Assembly (NCBI GenBank): GCA_020048635.1 | Contig: JAIFMF010000036.1 | Span: 1-39,401 of the forward strand | Reading direction: 5' to 3' | DNA from: Desulfobacula sp. | Lineage (GTDB): Bacteria > Desulfobacterota > Desulfobacteria > Desulfobacterales > Desulfobacteraceae | DNA length: 39,401 bases | In this document: piece after piece, positions 8,128 through 17,556 of the stretch | Position numbering within the stretch: position 1 is the stretch's first letter | Layout of the letters: every line of letters begins with the position of its first letter | Program-made: the position numbers and the translations under genes | Notes under the pieces: generated by a model | What the model was told of the DNA's origin: nothing | Seen by the model: the letters and a program-made list of their open reading frames with translations, nothing else | Databases searched by the model: none

Positions 8128-8541
8128 ATGATTACGAATAAAACATATAAAACCAATTTTAATATTGAAGATCCTGGTATTGTAAAAGCAGAAATTCTTG
8201 AGCCGATACCCTATGCCTATAAATCGAAGAGAAGTATCGACATTACCATCCGGCATCCGGAGTATACCTCTGTCTGTCCCATGACCGGTTTGCCGGACAA
8301 CGGCTGCATTACCATAAAATATCGGCCGGATCAAACTATTGTTGAACTTAAATCATTGAAATATTACCTCTTGCAGTACCGGAATGTAGGAATGTTTTAT
8401 GAGCACGTGGTCAATAAAATTCTGGATGATCTGGTTCAGGTTTTAAAGCCTTTACGGATGGAAGTTACCGGTGAATTTACGCCAAGAGGCGGTATCAGCT
8501 CTCTTGCAACTGCTGTTTATGAAAATGAAGAAAAATTTTAA
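8128..8541 (+). CDS. queF: NADPH-dependent 7-cyano-7-deazaguanine reductase (QueF)
   Basis: TSVCPMTGLPDNG active-site motif; LKSLKYYLLQYRN; FTPRGGISS. Confidence 0.93.
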   Translation: MITNKTYKTNFNIEDPGIVKAEILEPIPYAYKSKRSIDITIRHPEYTSVCPMTGLPDNGCITIKYRPDQTIVELKSLKYYLLQYRNVGMFYEHVVNKILDDLVQVLKPLRMEVTGEFTPRGGISSLATAVYENEEKF

Positions 8542-9512
8542 CCCGTCAGAGTCTCAAATTCTTTGATGAGAGTCAGGGCCTGATTGCCGGACTCAATGGT
8601 GGAAAGCCTTTTTCTGAAGGAAGAACATCCGGAGATTCCTTTGACAAACCATGATAGCCTGCCCCGAAGCATCCTGCAGGCAATCTCTTCACCGAAAAAA
8701 TTAATATAGCTCTGGGTCAGATGCGTCATCGCACTGAATATTTGCCCGTGGGAAGGATCTTGATAACTGCCTGTTTCAAGGAAGGTGTCGATTTGGGAAA
8801 AAATAAACGGATTGCTCAAAGCGGCTCTTCCAACCATGACGGCATCACACCCGGTCAACGACATCATGTTATGGGCATCTTTCACACAGGTGATATCGCC
8901 GTTACCGATAACCGGTATCAGAATTTTCTGTTTCAGCTCTTTAATCAGATTCCAATCCGCCTTACCTTTGAATCCCTGGCCTGCGGTTCTGGGGTGTAAA
9001 ATTATGGCGTCAACGCCTGCATCCTCGGCAATTTTTGCGATTCTGAAAGCATCCTGACCGGATGAATCCCATCCAGATCGGATCTTGATGGTCAAGGGCA
9101 GGTCAATGGCCTTCCGTATGGAGGATAATATTTCCTTTGCAAGCTCAGGCTGTTTCATCAATGCAACCCCGGCCCCCTGTTTCACAACTTTTTTCACACT
9201 GCATCCGAAATTGATATCAATGATTTTAGCAGCTTTCATATCCTGAACCGCCCTGGCACAGTTTGCCAGCAGTTCTGCATCAGAGCCAAAGAGTTGTATG
9301 GATAAAGGTTGTTCTTCATTTTTTGAAGATAAAAGCGCCATGGTTTTTTCCGAATTATAAAAAAACCCCTTGACGCTGACCATTTCAGAAGAGACCACGG
9401 AACAACCGCATTCTTTCACAAGAAGCCGGAAGGGCAAATTGGTAATCCCTGCAAGAGGGGCGAGAAATGTTTTTCCATGAATGTGAAGGTCTTTAATTTT
9501 CATCAGGTTCAT
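8538..9512 (-). CDS. dusB: tRNA dihydrouridine synthase, DusB-like
   Basis: LAPLAGITNLPFR, DINFGCSVKKVVKQGAGVALM, HPRTAGQGFKGKADW, GNGDI. Confidence 0.9.
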   Translation of the reverse strand: MNLMKIKDLHIHGKTFLAPLAGITNLPFRLLVKECGCSVVSSEMVSVKGFFYNSEKTMALLSSKNEEQPLSIQLFGSDAELLANCARAVQDMKAAKIIDINFGCSVKKVVKQGAGVALMKQPELAKEILSSIRKAIDLPLTIKIRSGWDSSGQDAFRIAKIAEDAGVDAIILHPRTAGQGFKGKADWNLIKELKQKILIPVIGNGDITCVKDAHNMMSLTGCDAVMVGRAALSNPFIFSQIDTFLETGSYQDPSHGQIFSAMTHLTQSYINFFGEEIACRMLRGRLSWFVKGISGCSSFRKRLSTIESGNQALTLIKEFETLTG

Positions 9513-9864
9513 GATTCTTTTTAAAATCAGAAAAGGAGATGATCCGGCCGTGTTTTTCTTTCTCAGGATCAGATTTTTTATTGGTTTTCAGCTCGTTCTG
9601 GAAGGCAGGCGGTGAAACCGGGAAATCCTCAACAGGACTTTCGACTTTTTCCAGCTTCATTTTTTTACCGCTCATAAAAAAGTCATGGCCGTTAATATAG
9701 TCATTTTTTAAGGTCCAGGTCACAACCTGCAACGGGATCTGGAGCATCAGGAGTCGGATATGATACCAATCCTTTTTGGCATCGGGAAGGATGCTCTCAA
9801 TTTTTGCAAAGGACACAGGGATTCCTTCAAGGTATAAAAGAACAATATCATTGACAGTGGCCAT
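9493..9864 (-). CDS. Hypothetical protein
   Basis: ORF overlapping downstream dus by 20 nt; ATG 9864 has GAGGAAAAC RBS (track start 9900 is TTG). Confidence 0.65.
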   Translation of the reverse strand: MATVNDIVLLYLEGIPVSFAKIESILPDAKKDWYHIRLLMLQIPLQVVTWTLKNDYINGHDFFMSGKKMKLEKVESPVEDFPVSPPAFQNELKTNKKSDPEKEKHGRIISFSDFKKNHEPDEN

Positions 9865-9951
9865 GTTTTCCTCGATGTATGTTTTGATTTTTCTTGTCAA
9901 CCGCTTTGATATAACATAATCTTTTCAGAACAGAAAGAATGGAATTCAGTT

Positions 9952-11364
9952 ATGGTTTTTATTCGTAAAAAAAAATGGCAGATATTTTTTCTTGTGGCGA
10001 CATCCATTTTCATGTCCACACTGGATTCCAGCATCGTTAATGTGGCACTTCCTTATATGCTGAAGGATTTTGGAACCCATATTGAGACCATCCAGTGGGT
10101 TGTCCTGATCTATCTTGTGACGGTTTCCGCCTTACTTTTAACCTTTGGCCGGCTCTCTGATATCAAGGGCAGAAAAATTGTTTACGTCACTGGTTTCACC
10201 GTGTTTACAGCCGGCTCCCTGTTATGTGGAATGTCCGGTAGTTCTTTGCTGCTGATTTTTTCACGATGTTTACAGGGATTCGGGGCTGCCATGCTGATGG
10301 CCTGTTCTCCGGCCCTGATCGTTGATGCCTTTCCGGTTCAGGAACGGGGAAAAGTTCTGGGGATGATCGGCTCAGTGGTGGCGGCCGGTCTCACAACCGG
10401 GCCTGTTGTTGGCGGAATCATATTGGAGTATCTATCCTGGCGGTATATTTTTTATATCAATATTCCTATTGGGGTTGCTGCTGCAATTGGCGGCATGGTA
10501 ATTTTAAGGGATATCCCCTCAGCAGACGGCAGTGGCGAGCCTATGGATTTAAAAGGAAGTCTTCTTTTAATCTTACTTTTATCCGCATTTATTCTTTTCA
10601 TGACGCAATTGTCAACATGGGGGGTGTTTTCAATTCTGTCTCTTTCATGTTTAGGTACGGCTGTTCTCGCCGGGATTGGATTTGCCGTAAATGAATCTCG
10701 GACCCCATATCCTTTATTTGATATGGCACTGCTGAAAATCCGGTTGTTTCTGTTTCCTGTGATTGGGGCAGCGCTTTTGTTTGCCGCCCTTTTTGTGATC
10801 GTCTTTCTGATGCCGTTTTACCTTACTTATCCATGCGGTTTTCCTGCTTCAAAGACAGGGTTCATCATGATCGTTCCGTTTTTGTTTCTACTGGTCATCA
10901 GCCCTGTCTCAGGAATCCTGTATAATAGATTCGGGTCGCGGCGGTTGTGCCTTATTGGCATGAGTGTATTGATGGTGTCCCTTATTTCGTTGCTAACCGT
11001 TCAGCCCGCCATGGGTGTTTTATCACTCCTGTGGCGGATCAGTCTTGCCGGGATCGGGACAGCCCTCTATGTTTCTCCCAACAATACAGTCATCATGAGT
11101 TCGATCCCCCTTTATCGGCGAGGGATTGCCTCAGGTGCTGTTGCGACTGCGAGAAATATCGGCATGGTAGCAGGTGTGGCGCTGGCCGGATTAATCTTTT
11201 CAACCTCTTTTTCAACCCTGACCCATGGCGCGAGCCTTGAAAATTATACAGCGACATTGGAGGTATTTTTTCTGACTAGTTTTCGGCGGGCCATGATGAC
11301 GGGTGTTGTTCTTTCAGCAATGGGGATAATGGTGACTCTTGTCAGGGGTGCGGAATCGAAATGA
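9952..11364 (+). CDS. MFS drug-efflux-type transporter (DHA2-like)
   Basis: LDSSIVNVALPYM, GRLSDIKGRK, WRYIFYINIPIG; multiple hydrophobic spans. Confidence 0.92.
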   Translation: MVFIRKKKWQIFFLVATSIFMSTLDSSIVNVALPYMLKDFGTHIETIQWVVLIYLVTVSALLLTFGRLSDIKGRKIVYVTGFTVFTAGSLLCGMSGSSLLLIFSRCLQGFGAAMLMACSPALIVDAFPVQERGKVLGMIGSVVAAGLTTGPVVGGIILEYLSWRYIFYINIPIGVAAAIGGMVILRDIPSADGSGEPMDLKGSLLLILLLSAFILFMTQLSTWGVFSILSLSCLGTAVLAGIGFAVNESRTPYPLFDMALLKIRLFLFPVIGAALLFAALFVIVFLMPFYLTYPCGFPASKTGFIMIVPFLFLLVISPVSGILYNRFGSRRLCLIGMSVLMVSLISLLTVQPAMGVLSLLWRISLAGIGTALYVSPNNTVIMSSIPLYRRGIASGAVATARNIGMVAGVALAGLIFSTSFSTLTHGASLENYTATLEVFFLTSFRRAMMTGVVLSAMGIMVTLVRGAESK

Positions 11365-11390
11365 TTGAAAAATCCTTAAAGTGAGGAGTT

Positions 11391-12197
11391 ATGGTAAAAG
11401 TGAATATAGATAATTATTCAGTTCTGGATCAGCCAAAGGTATTGAGACATCTTTTTCATCCGCGATTTGAAAATGGTTATAGAACGGTTCAAGCTAACCG
11501 CGAAGATATCATGATCCGGGTTGATGAAGGCCTGGAACTTTCGGCTTCTTTCCATTTTACTCATCATGATGCGCCAATGCTTCTTTTCTTTCACGGGAAT
11601 GGTGAAATCGTATCTGATTATGATGATTTTGGAAAGTTCTATAATGATATGGGTTTGAATTTTTTTGTTGTAGATTATCGGGGATATGGACGGTCCAGTG
11701 GAACACCGTCGGTTACATCAATGATGAAGGATTGCCATAAGGTTTTTGATTTTGTGCCGGTTTATATGCAGAAAAATAAACTGACCGGTCCGCTCTGTGT
11801 CATGGGCAGGTCTCTTGGAAGTGCTTCCGCTATCGAATTAGGTGCCGCGAGGGCAGATGAATTCAATTGTCTGATCATCGAAAGCGGCTTTGCCCGTATT
11901 TCCCCATTGCTGAAAAAACTGGGCGTCGATCCGGAACTCATCGGGTTCAAGGAAGGGCAGATGCTTGAAAATGTTGATAAAATAGAACCCTTTTCAAAGC
12001 CCTGTCTCGTCATTCATGCAGAGTTCGACTACATCATTCCATTTTCAGAGGGCAAAGCTCTCTTTGATGCCTGCGGCTCGAGCAACAAAAAACTTTTGGA
12101 AATCAAAGGCGCAAATCACAATGATATTTTTTTCCAGGGCATGACTTCATACCTGGAGCATATCAAAGCGATTTGTCTTCTTCAGTCTTTACAATAG
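11391..12197 (+). CDS. Alpha/beta hydrolase
   Basis: LFFHGNGE, VVDYRGYGRSSGTP, VMGRSLGSASAIE (nucleophile elbow), GANHNDIF. Confidence 0.9.
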   Translation: MVKVNIDNYSVLDQPKVLRHLFHPRFENGYRTVQANREDIMIRVDEGLELSASFHFTHHDAPMLLFFHGNGEIVSDYDDFGKFYNDMGLNFFVVDYRGYGRSSGTPSVTSMMKDCHKVFDFVPVYMQKNKLTGPLCVMGRSLGSASAIELGAARADEFNCLIIESGFARISPLLKKLGVDPELIGFKEGQMLENVDKIEPFSKPCLVIHAEFDYIIPFSEGKALFDACGSSNKKLLEIKGANHNDIFFQGMTSYLEHIKAICLLQSLQ

Positions 12198-12496
12198 GCT
12201 GGATAATATAGTTCAATATAGTATCGGTAGCTTTTTTTAAATCCTTCCATAAAGTTTTCCGATTTTTGACCGGTCAGTTGCCCCAGATGTTTTTTTTCTA
12301 AAAGGTCTATGATTAAAGAATTATTACCAAAAAGGCCTGAATTCAGGCATTCCATGGAATCCATTTTTGCAGTGCTTTCTCCGACATCGTATCCGGCCTG
12401 GTAGTCTTTCGGATATACAGGGGATGGAGTCATCTGACAGGAAGAGATGGTCATTAAAGCAAAAAAGATTAATATTGAACTCAAATAATATTTCAT
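12182..12496 (-). CDS. Small putative lipoprotein
   Basis: Signal peptide with lipobox-like SSILIFFALMTISSC; 3' end overlaps the convergent hydrolase gene. Confidence 0.7.
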   Translation of the reverse strand: MKYYLSSILIFFALMTISSCQMTPSPVYPKDYQAGYDVGESTAKMDSMECLNSGLFGNNSLIIDLLEKKHLGQLTGQKSENFMEGFKKSYRYYIELYYPAYCKD

Positions 12497-12573
12497 GATG
12501 CTTGTCCTCCGATTGAATCGTTAAAAAAAATCAAAGATCAATTAAACAAATCTAATCATGATTCTGGCTGGCT

Positions 12574-13536
12574 TCAATATAAAAATTCCGATTCCGCAGC
12601 AAAGAAATCGGCGGCCACATCTTTGTATCTATTGATGGATTCTGCTTTCATGATACGTTTCAGTGATTTTTCCTGTTTTTTAAAAGAAGGTCCAAGATAG
12701 CTCCAGAACCCCTTCATCCGTCCGATCAGATGGGCCGGTCCTGAATAAATTTTTTGATATCCGGAGAAAAGATCATTATGGAAGTTTTTTAACCGGTTCA
12801 TTTTATTCTCATTGGGCGCAGTCCCCTTGATGATTTCTGCAAGAAATGGGTTTGAAATAAGTCCCCGGCCAATCATGAAACGATGGACACCCGGAAATTT
12901 TTTCCGGATGTCATGAAAAGAGCTCAAATCCGTTATATCGCCGTTGTAAACAAAGGAATGCCGGCTCAAGAGGTGCGCCTCGCCAAAGGCATAATGATCC
13001 GGGGCGCCTTCGTACATCTGAATGCCGGTTCTGGGGTGGAGAATGATTTCATCCAGCGGGTATTTGTCAAACACAGGCAGAAGCTCGTAGATCTCATTTT
13101 TTGATAATCTTCCCAGCCTGATTTTGACGGAAAGCGTATTTGAGATTTTGGATAATACGCTGTCCAGGAAGGCATCAATTTTTTCCGGATGCAGTAAAAG
13201 ACCGGAGCCTCTGTTTTTGTTGGCCACCCTGGCAAAGGGGCATCCAAGATTCCAGTTGATTTTTTTGTGTCCCATATCACGGAGGCAGTCGGCAAGAAAT
13301 ATGAAATCCTCAGCATTGTTTCCAAGGATTTGGGGTATGGTGAAAATCTTTTTATTGTTTTCAGGGGCTATATCTTTCAGTCTTGAGAGCTTCAATTTCT
13401 TTTTGCCCATGGTGGGGATAAAAGGCGCCACAGCTTCATCCACATCTGAAAAATGATCGGCAAAAACATTGCGGAAAGTTACATCGGTAAATCCCTGTAG
13501 CGGTGCAAGGATGATCTTGATGAGGGATTTTTCCAT
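12574..13536 (-). CDS. Second tRNA dihydrouridine synthase-family protein
   Basis: LAPLQGFTDVTFRN, NWNLGCPFARVANKNRGSGLLLHPE, LHPRTGIQMYEG, YNGDI; ATG 13536 (track extends to 13623). Confidence 0.87.
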   Translation of the reverse strand: MEKSLIKIILAPLQGFTDVTFRNVFADHFSDVDEAVAPFIPTMGKKKLKLSRLKDIAPENNKKIFTIPQILGNNAEDFIFLADCLRDMGHKKINWNLGCPFARVANKNRGSGLLLHPEKIDAFLDSVLSKISNTLSVKIRLGRLSKNEIYELLPVFDKYPLDEIILHPRTGIQMYEGAPDHYAFGEAHLLSRHSFVYNGDITDLSSFHDIRKKFPGVHRFMIGRGLISNPFLAEIIKGTAPNENKMNRLKNFHNDLFSGYQKIYSGPAHLIGRMKGFWSYLGPSFKKQEKSLKRIMKAESINRYKDVAADFFAAESEFLY

Positions 13537-13686
13537 AAAATTCGTTTTGTTTGATCCCTGTTGTATTGTGTCGTTATCTGAAAAAGGCTTTGACAAACCT
13601 GATGGTGATAATTTATACACCAAGTGTTTTGATCTTTCCCTTTATAATCGAAGACTAACCCAGATTGCAAGGAGTGTTTTACGGGT

Positions 13687-15450
13687 ATGAAAGAGTTTTT
13701 TAAAGAAGTCATTCGGATCAATATGATGGAGGAGGCCCTTGACAAGGAAACCTCAGCCAGAGAAATGTTTAACCGACTCAATTCAATGGAAATTCCTGAA
13801 TATTTTAATTGGATGAGTGAGATATTCGAAGGTCTTCATGTTAAGCAGAATCCTGATAAAAAAGCGTTGATCTGGACAGATATGGATACCCTTGAGATCA
13901 AAACCTACACCTATAGAGGATTGCTGCAAAAGGCCAATCAATTGATTAATTTTTTATCCAGATCAGGTTTAAAAAAGGGGGACAATCTCTATATGATGAG
14001 CCCTGTTTTGCCTGAAAACTGGTTTGCCTGTCTTGCCTGTATCAAGGCGGGAATCGTCATGGTGCCGACAGCCACTACAATGACACAAAGAGAACTGGAA
14101 TTCAGGTTTGAAACCTATCTCCCGGTGGCGATTCTGGCCGATGAGAACGGGGCCTGCCTGATTAGCAAAGCCCTTGAACAAACCCATACTGAGCCCAGGG
14201 TCAAAATAGTGTTGGGCAAAAAAGAGGGTTGGACTTCCTTTGAAGAGACTGAAAATGAATCCATTGAAGCGGATGCTGCAAAAACCAAAAGCAGTGAGAT
14301 TCTTTTCTGCTTTTTTACATCCGGAACCACAGGCCTTCCCAAAAGGGTCGGCCATACAGCTGCTTCATATCCTTTAGGCCATTTGTCAACTGCGGTGATG
14401 ATCGGTATACAGCCCGATGATATTCATCATAATTTAGGTGCACCGGGATGGGCAAAATGGGCTTGGTCCAGTTTTTTTGCCCCTTTTAATGTGGGCGCAA
14501 CTACGACTGGATTCAAATTTTCCGTTCTGGATGGTGAGCAATATCTGGACGCTGTTTCAAAACATGAAGTCACAACTTTTTGTGCTCCTCCGACAGCCTG
14601 GAAAATGTTTGTCAACATGAACCTTGATTCTTTTGATCTATCCCGCATCAGACAATCTGTCAGCGCAGGGGAACCTCTGAACGCAAGCGTGATCGAAAAA
14701 TGGAAAAAATATACCGGGACACAGATAAGGGATTTCTATGGTCAGACGGAAACCACAGCCATGATCGGAAATCCGCCCTGGATGGCCGGCCGCCTGAAAC
14801 CCGGGTATCTCGGGTTTCCTTTTTTTATGTATGATATGGCGCTGGTTGATAATGAGGGCAATGAAATCAAAGAGCCGGGGCAGGTCGGACATATTGTAGT
14901 GAAACTTGACCAATGGCGGGCAAAGGGATTGTTTCTGGAATATATCGGCAGCCCTGAAAAAATGAGTTCCGTGTTTGTGGACCATTATTATTATACCGGG
15001 GATCGGGCATCCTTTGATGAGGACGGCTACTGGCGGTTTGAAGGAAGAGCCGATGATGTCATTAAGTCCTCAGATTACAGGATCGGCCCCTTTGAGGTGG
15101 AAAGTGCCCTTATCGAGCATCCAGCCGTGATGGAGGCGGCCGTCGTCGGCGCACCCGACCCGAACCGTTATCAACTCGTAAAGGCTTATATCATATTAAA
15201 TTCAAATTATCAGGCATCACGGGAGCTGGCGCTGGAGCTTTTTAAACATACCATCATGATTCTCCCCAAATTCAAGATTCCAAGAATCATCGAATTTGTC
15301 CCTGAAGTCCCAAAAACCGTCAGCGGCAAAATCAGGCGGATTGAGTTAAGACAGATTGAGACTGTAAGACAGAAAGGCGGGGCACTCGATCATAAGATCA
15401 ATGAGTATTTCTACTGGGATTTCCAGGAGTTGAGTACAAAAAAAGATTAA
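13687..15450 (+). CDS. Acyl-CoA synthetase / AMP-dependent ligase
   Basis: FTSGTTGLPKRVGHT, DFYGQTET, YYTGDRASFDEDGYWRFEGRADDVIKSSDYRIGPFEVE, PKTVSGKIRR. Confidence 0.95.
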   Translation: MKEFFKEVIRINMMEEALDKETSAREMFNRLNSMEIPEYFNWMSEIFEGLHVKQNPDKKALIWTDMDTLEIKTYTYRGLLQKANQLINFLSRSGLKKGDNLYMMSPVLPENWFACLACIKAGIVMVPTATTMTQRELEFRFETYLPVAILADENGACLISKALEQTHTEPRVKIVLGKKEGWTSFEETENESIEADAAKTKSSEILFCFFTSGTTGLPKRVGHTAASYPLGHLSTAVMIGIQPDDIHHNLGAPGWAKWAWSSFFAPFNVGATTTGFKFSVLDGEQYLDAVSKHEVTTFCAPPTAWKMFVNMNLDSFDLSRIRQSVSAGEPLNASVIEKWKKYTGTQIRDFYGQTETTAMIGNPPWMAGRLKPGYLGFPFFMYDMALVDNEGNEIKEPGQVGHIVVKLDQWRAKGLFLEYIGSPEKMSSVFVDHYYYTGDRASFDEDGYWRFEGRADDVIKSSDYRIGPFEVESALIEHPAVMEAAVVGAPDPNRYQLVKAYIILNSNYQASRELALELFKHTIMILPKFKIPRIIEFVPEVPKTVSGKIRRIELRQIETVRQKGGALDHKINEYFYWDFQELSTKKD

Positions 15451-15482
15451 TAGACAAAAACCGAATCATTATGAAGAATGGG

Positions 15483-17354
15483 TTAATGATCTTTTTCTGT
15501 TTCAAAAGACATTTCAACGTCCACTTCCCCGCTCAAGTTTCTTAATAATTTTGAAGAGGGATATTTTTTCTGGAATACATTGATCATTTTCCGGTTTTCA
15601 GCCAGGACGGTGGCGACAAATTTTTTATAATGATTTTGTTTTGCAATATTTTCAAGGATATCCAGAAGGAAAGATCCGATTCCCATGCCGTGGAGTTGTT
15701 CCTTGACAAGAAAGGCGACTTCGGCGGAATCCTCATCTGCTTCGGCATAGGAGCCGATGGCCACAATCTGTTTGCGTTTCCCGAGCTGCATCAGACCGAT
15801 GATGGTCATATTTCTTCGATAATCTACTTCAGCCCATTGTTTTTGAAGCATATCCCTTGAAAAGACCTTGCGCTTATTGAAGAACCGGTAATAAATGGAA
15901 TCTTCCTGGAGAGAATAATAAAAATTTCTGGATTCAAATTCATCAGACGGCAGAAGGGGCCGAAAATCAATATTTTTCCCGGTGGGTAATTTTTTTGAAT
16001 AAAAATACCGGTCTAAAAAGAGCAGATCCTGGGTTGTGGGAGGAAGCTGATCCGGAAATATATACCGTCTTTTCTTTGCCTCTTCGATCAGGTCTTTTCT
16101 GAATTTGGGGTGAGCAATCCTGGCCAGCTCCATGACCCGCTGATAAATACTTTTACCCCTCATTTCAGCAATACCGTACTCTGTCACAATGATGTCAATG
16201 TCACCCCTGGTCGCTGCCACACCCGCTCCTTCACTCAAATGGGGAACAATTCTTGAAACCTTTCCATCCTGGGCTGTAGAGGGGAGGATAATGATGGAAA
16301 ATCCTCCCTTTGACATGGACGATCCCCGGATGAAATCAACCTGGTCGCCGATGCCGCTGTAGAAAAGATATCCTTTTGAGTCTGTACAGATCTGGCCGGT
16401 CAGATCCACTTCAAGGGCCGAACTGATGGAAATGAAATTGTCATTTTTTGCAATTATGTTGGGGTCATTGACGAATTCTGATGATTTAAAATAAAAGATA
16501 GGGTTGTTGTTCACATAATCATATAATTCTTTTGATCCCATACAAAGAGAGGCAATCACCCTGTCCTTGAGATAGGATTTTCTTTTATTGGTAATGACTT
16601 TAGCTTTAAATAGAGGTAAAAACCCGTTTGTAATAACCTGGGTGTGGATGCCCAGATCCTTTTTGTCGGAAAGAAAGGGAAGAATCGCATCCGGCAGATG
16701 ACCAAATCCAATCTGCAGAGTGGCGCCGTCATCCACCAGCATATTCACATAATGACCGATTCTTTCAATAACAGTCTGATTTTTGATTCCCGGCATGGAT
16801 TTCAGGATAGGTTCTTGATACTCGACAAGATAATCGATCTGATCAATGTGGACCATGCCGTCTCCCCATGTTCTCGGCATTTCAGGATTCACCTGGGCGA
16901 TTACCATATCAGCGTTATTCATGCCGGAAAGGGTGATATCCACGGATATTCCAAGACTGCAATACCCATAATCATCCGGCGGGCTGACCTGAATCAGGGC
17001 AACATCAAGACCAATTTCATGGTTTTCAAAGAGTTTGGGAATCTGGGAAAGGTAAACCGGAATATAATCGATTTTCCCTTCAAAGGCGGCCTTGCGCATG
17101 AGAACGGAAATAAAAAAAAGTTTGATGGAGAACCTTGAAAGAAAATTTTCATTGTTGACGTAGTGCGACAGGGTTGAAGAAAGCATCTGGTAAATCACAA
17201 TATCCTGGATTGAAGGGGTTTCAATCATGGCTTTAATTAAACGCTGGGGTTCTCCACATCCCGTGCCGATAAAGACCCTTGATCCGTTTCTGATTTTTTT
17301 GACACTCCCTTCCGGGGTCAAGAGCTTTTCAGGGCATACATCTTTTAGGTTCAT
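15483..17354 (-). CDS. Acetyl-CoA hydrolase/CoA-transferase fused to C-terminal GNAT acetyltransferase
   Basis: N-terminal CoA-transferase features (GFGHLPDAILPFL, GGFSIIILPSTAQDGKVSRIVPHL, VTEYGIAEMRGKS); C-terminal HGMGIGSFLLDILENIAKQNHYKKFVATVL (GNAT). Confidence 0.9.
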   Translation of the reverse strand: MNLKDVCPEKLLTPEGSVKKIRNGSRVFIGTGCGEPQRLIKAMIETPSIQDIVIYQMLSSTLSHYVNNENFLSRFSIKLFFISVLMRKAAFEGKIDYIPVYLSQIPKLFENHEIGLDVALIQVSPPDDYGYCSLGISVDITLSGMNNADMVIAQVNPEMPRTWGDGMVHIDQIDYLVEYQEPILKSMPGIKNQTVIERIGHYVNMLVDDGATLQIGFGHLPDAILPFLSDKKDLGIHTQVITNGFLPLFKAKVITNKRKSYLKDRVIASLCMGSKELYDYVNNNPIFYFKSSEFVNDPNIIAKNDNFISISSALEVDLTGQICTDSKGYLFYSGIGDQVDFIRGSSMSKGGFSIIILPSTAQDGKVSRIVPHLSEGAGVAATRGDIDIIVTEYGIAEMRGKSIYQRVMELARIAHPKFRKDLIEEAKKRRYIFPDQLPPTTQDLLFLDRYFYSKKLPTGKNIDFRPLLPSDEFESRNFYYSLQEDSIYYRFFNKRKVFSRDMLQKQWAEVDYRRNMTIIGLMQLGKRKQIVAIGSYAEADEDSAEVAFLVKEQLHGMGIGSFLLDILENIAKQNHYKKFVATVLAENRKMINVFQKKYPSSKLLRNLSGEVDVEMSFETEKDH

Positions 17355-17556
17355 CCGATTTCTCCTGCAAAGGCGGCAAAGACAGCATTGATTATTAATA
17401 GAAGAGATTATTCAATACTTTTCCATGAAAGTACAGAAAAAAAACAAGCCATTTATCTTTCAAGAAATCGAAGCAGTTGAAAATTTTTCCATATTTATCA
17501 AAGTGATGGCGGAAAACTGAACACAGACGGTAAGTTTTAAAAACCGAACCAATGGT

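Noticed and set aside
15465-15490. ATCATTA...TAATGAT hairpin between convergent genes
   Set aside because: Only 7 A/T-rich base pairs; too weak to call a terminator.
16644-17138. 164-aa + strand ORF
   Set aside because: Antisense to the CoA-transferase-GNAT gene; no family motifs.
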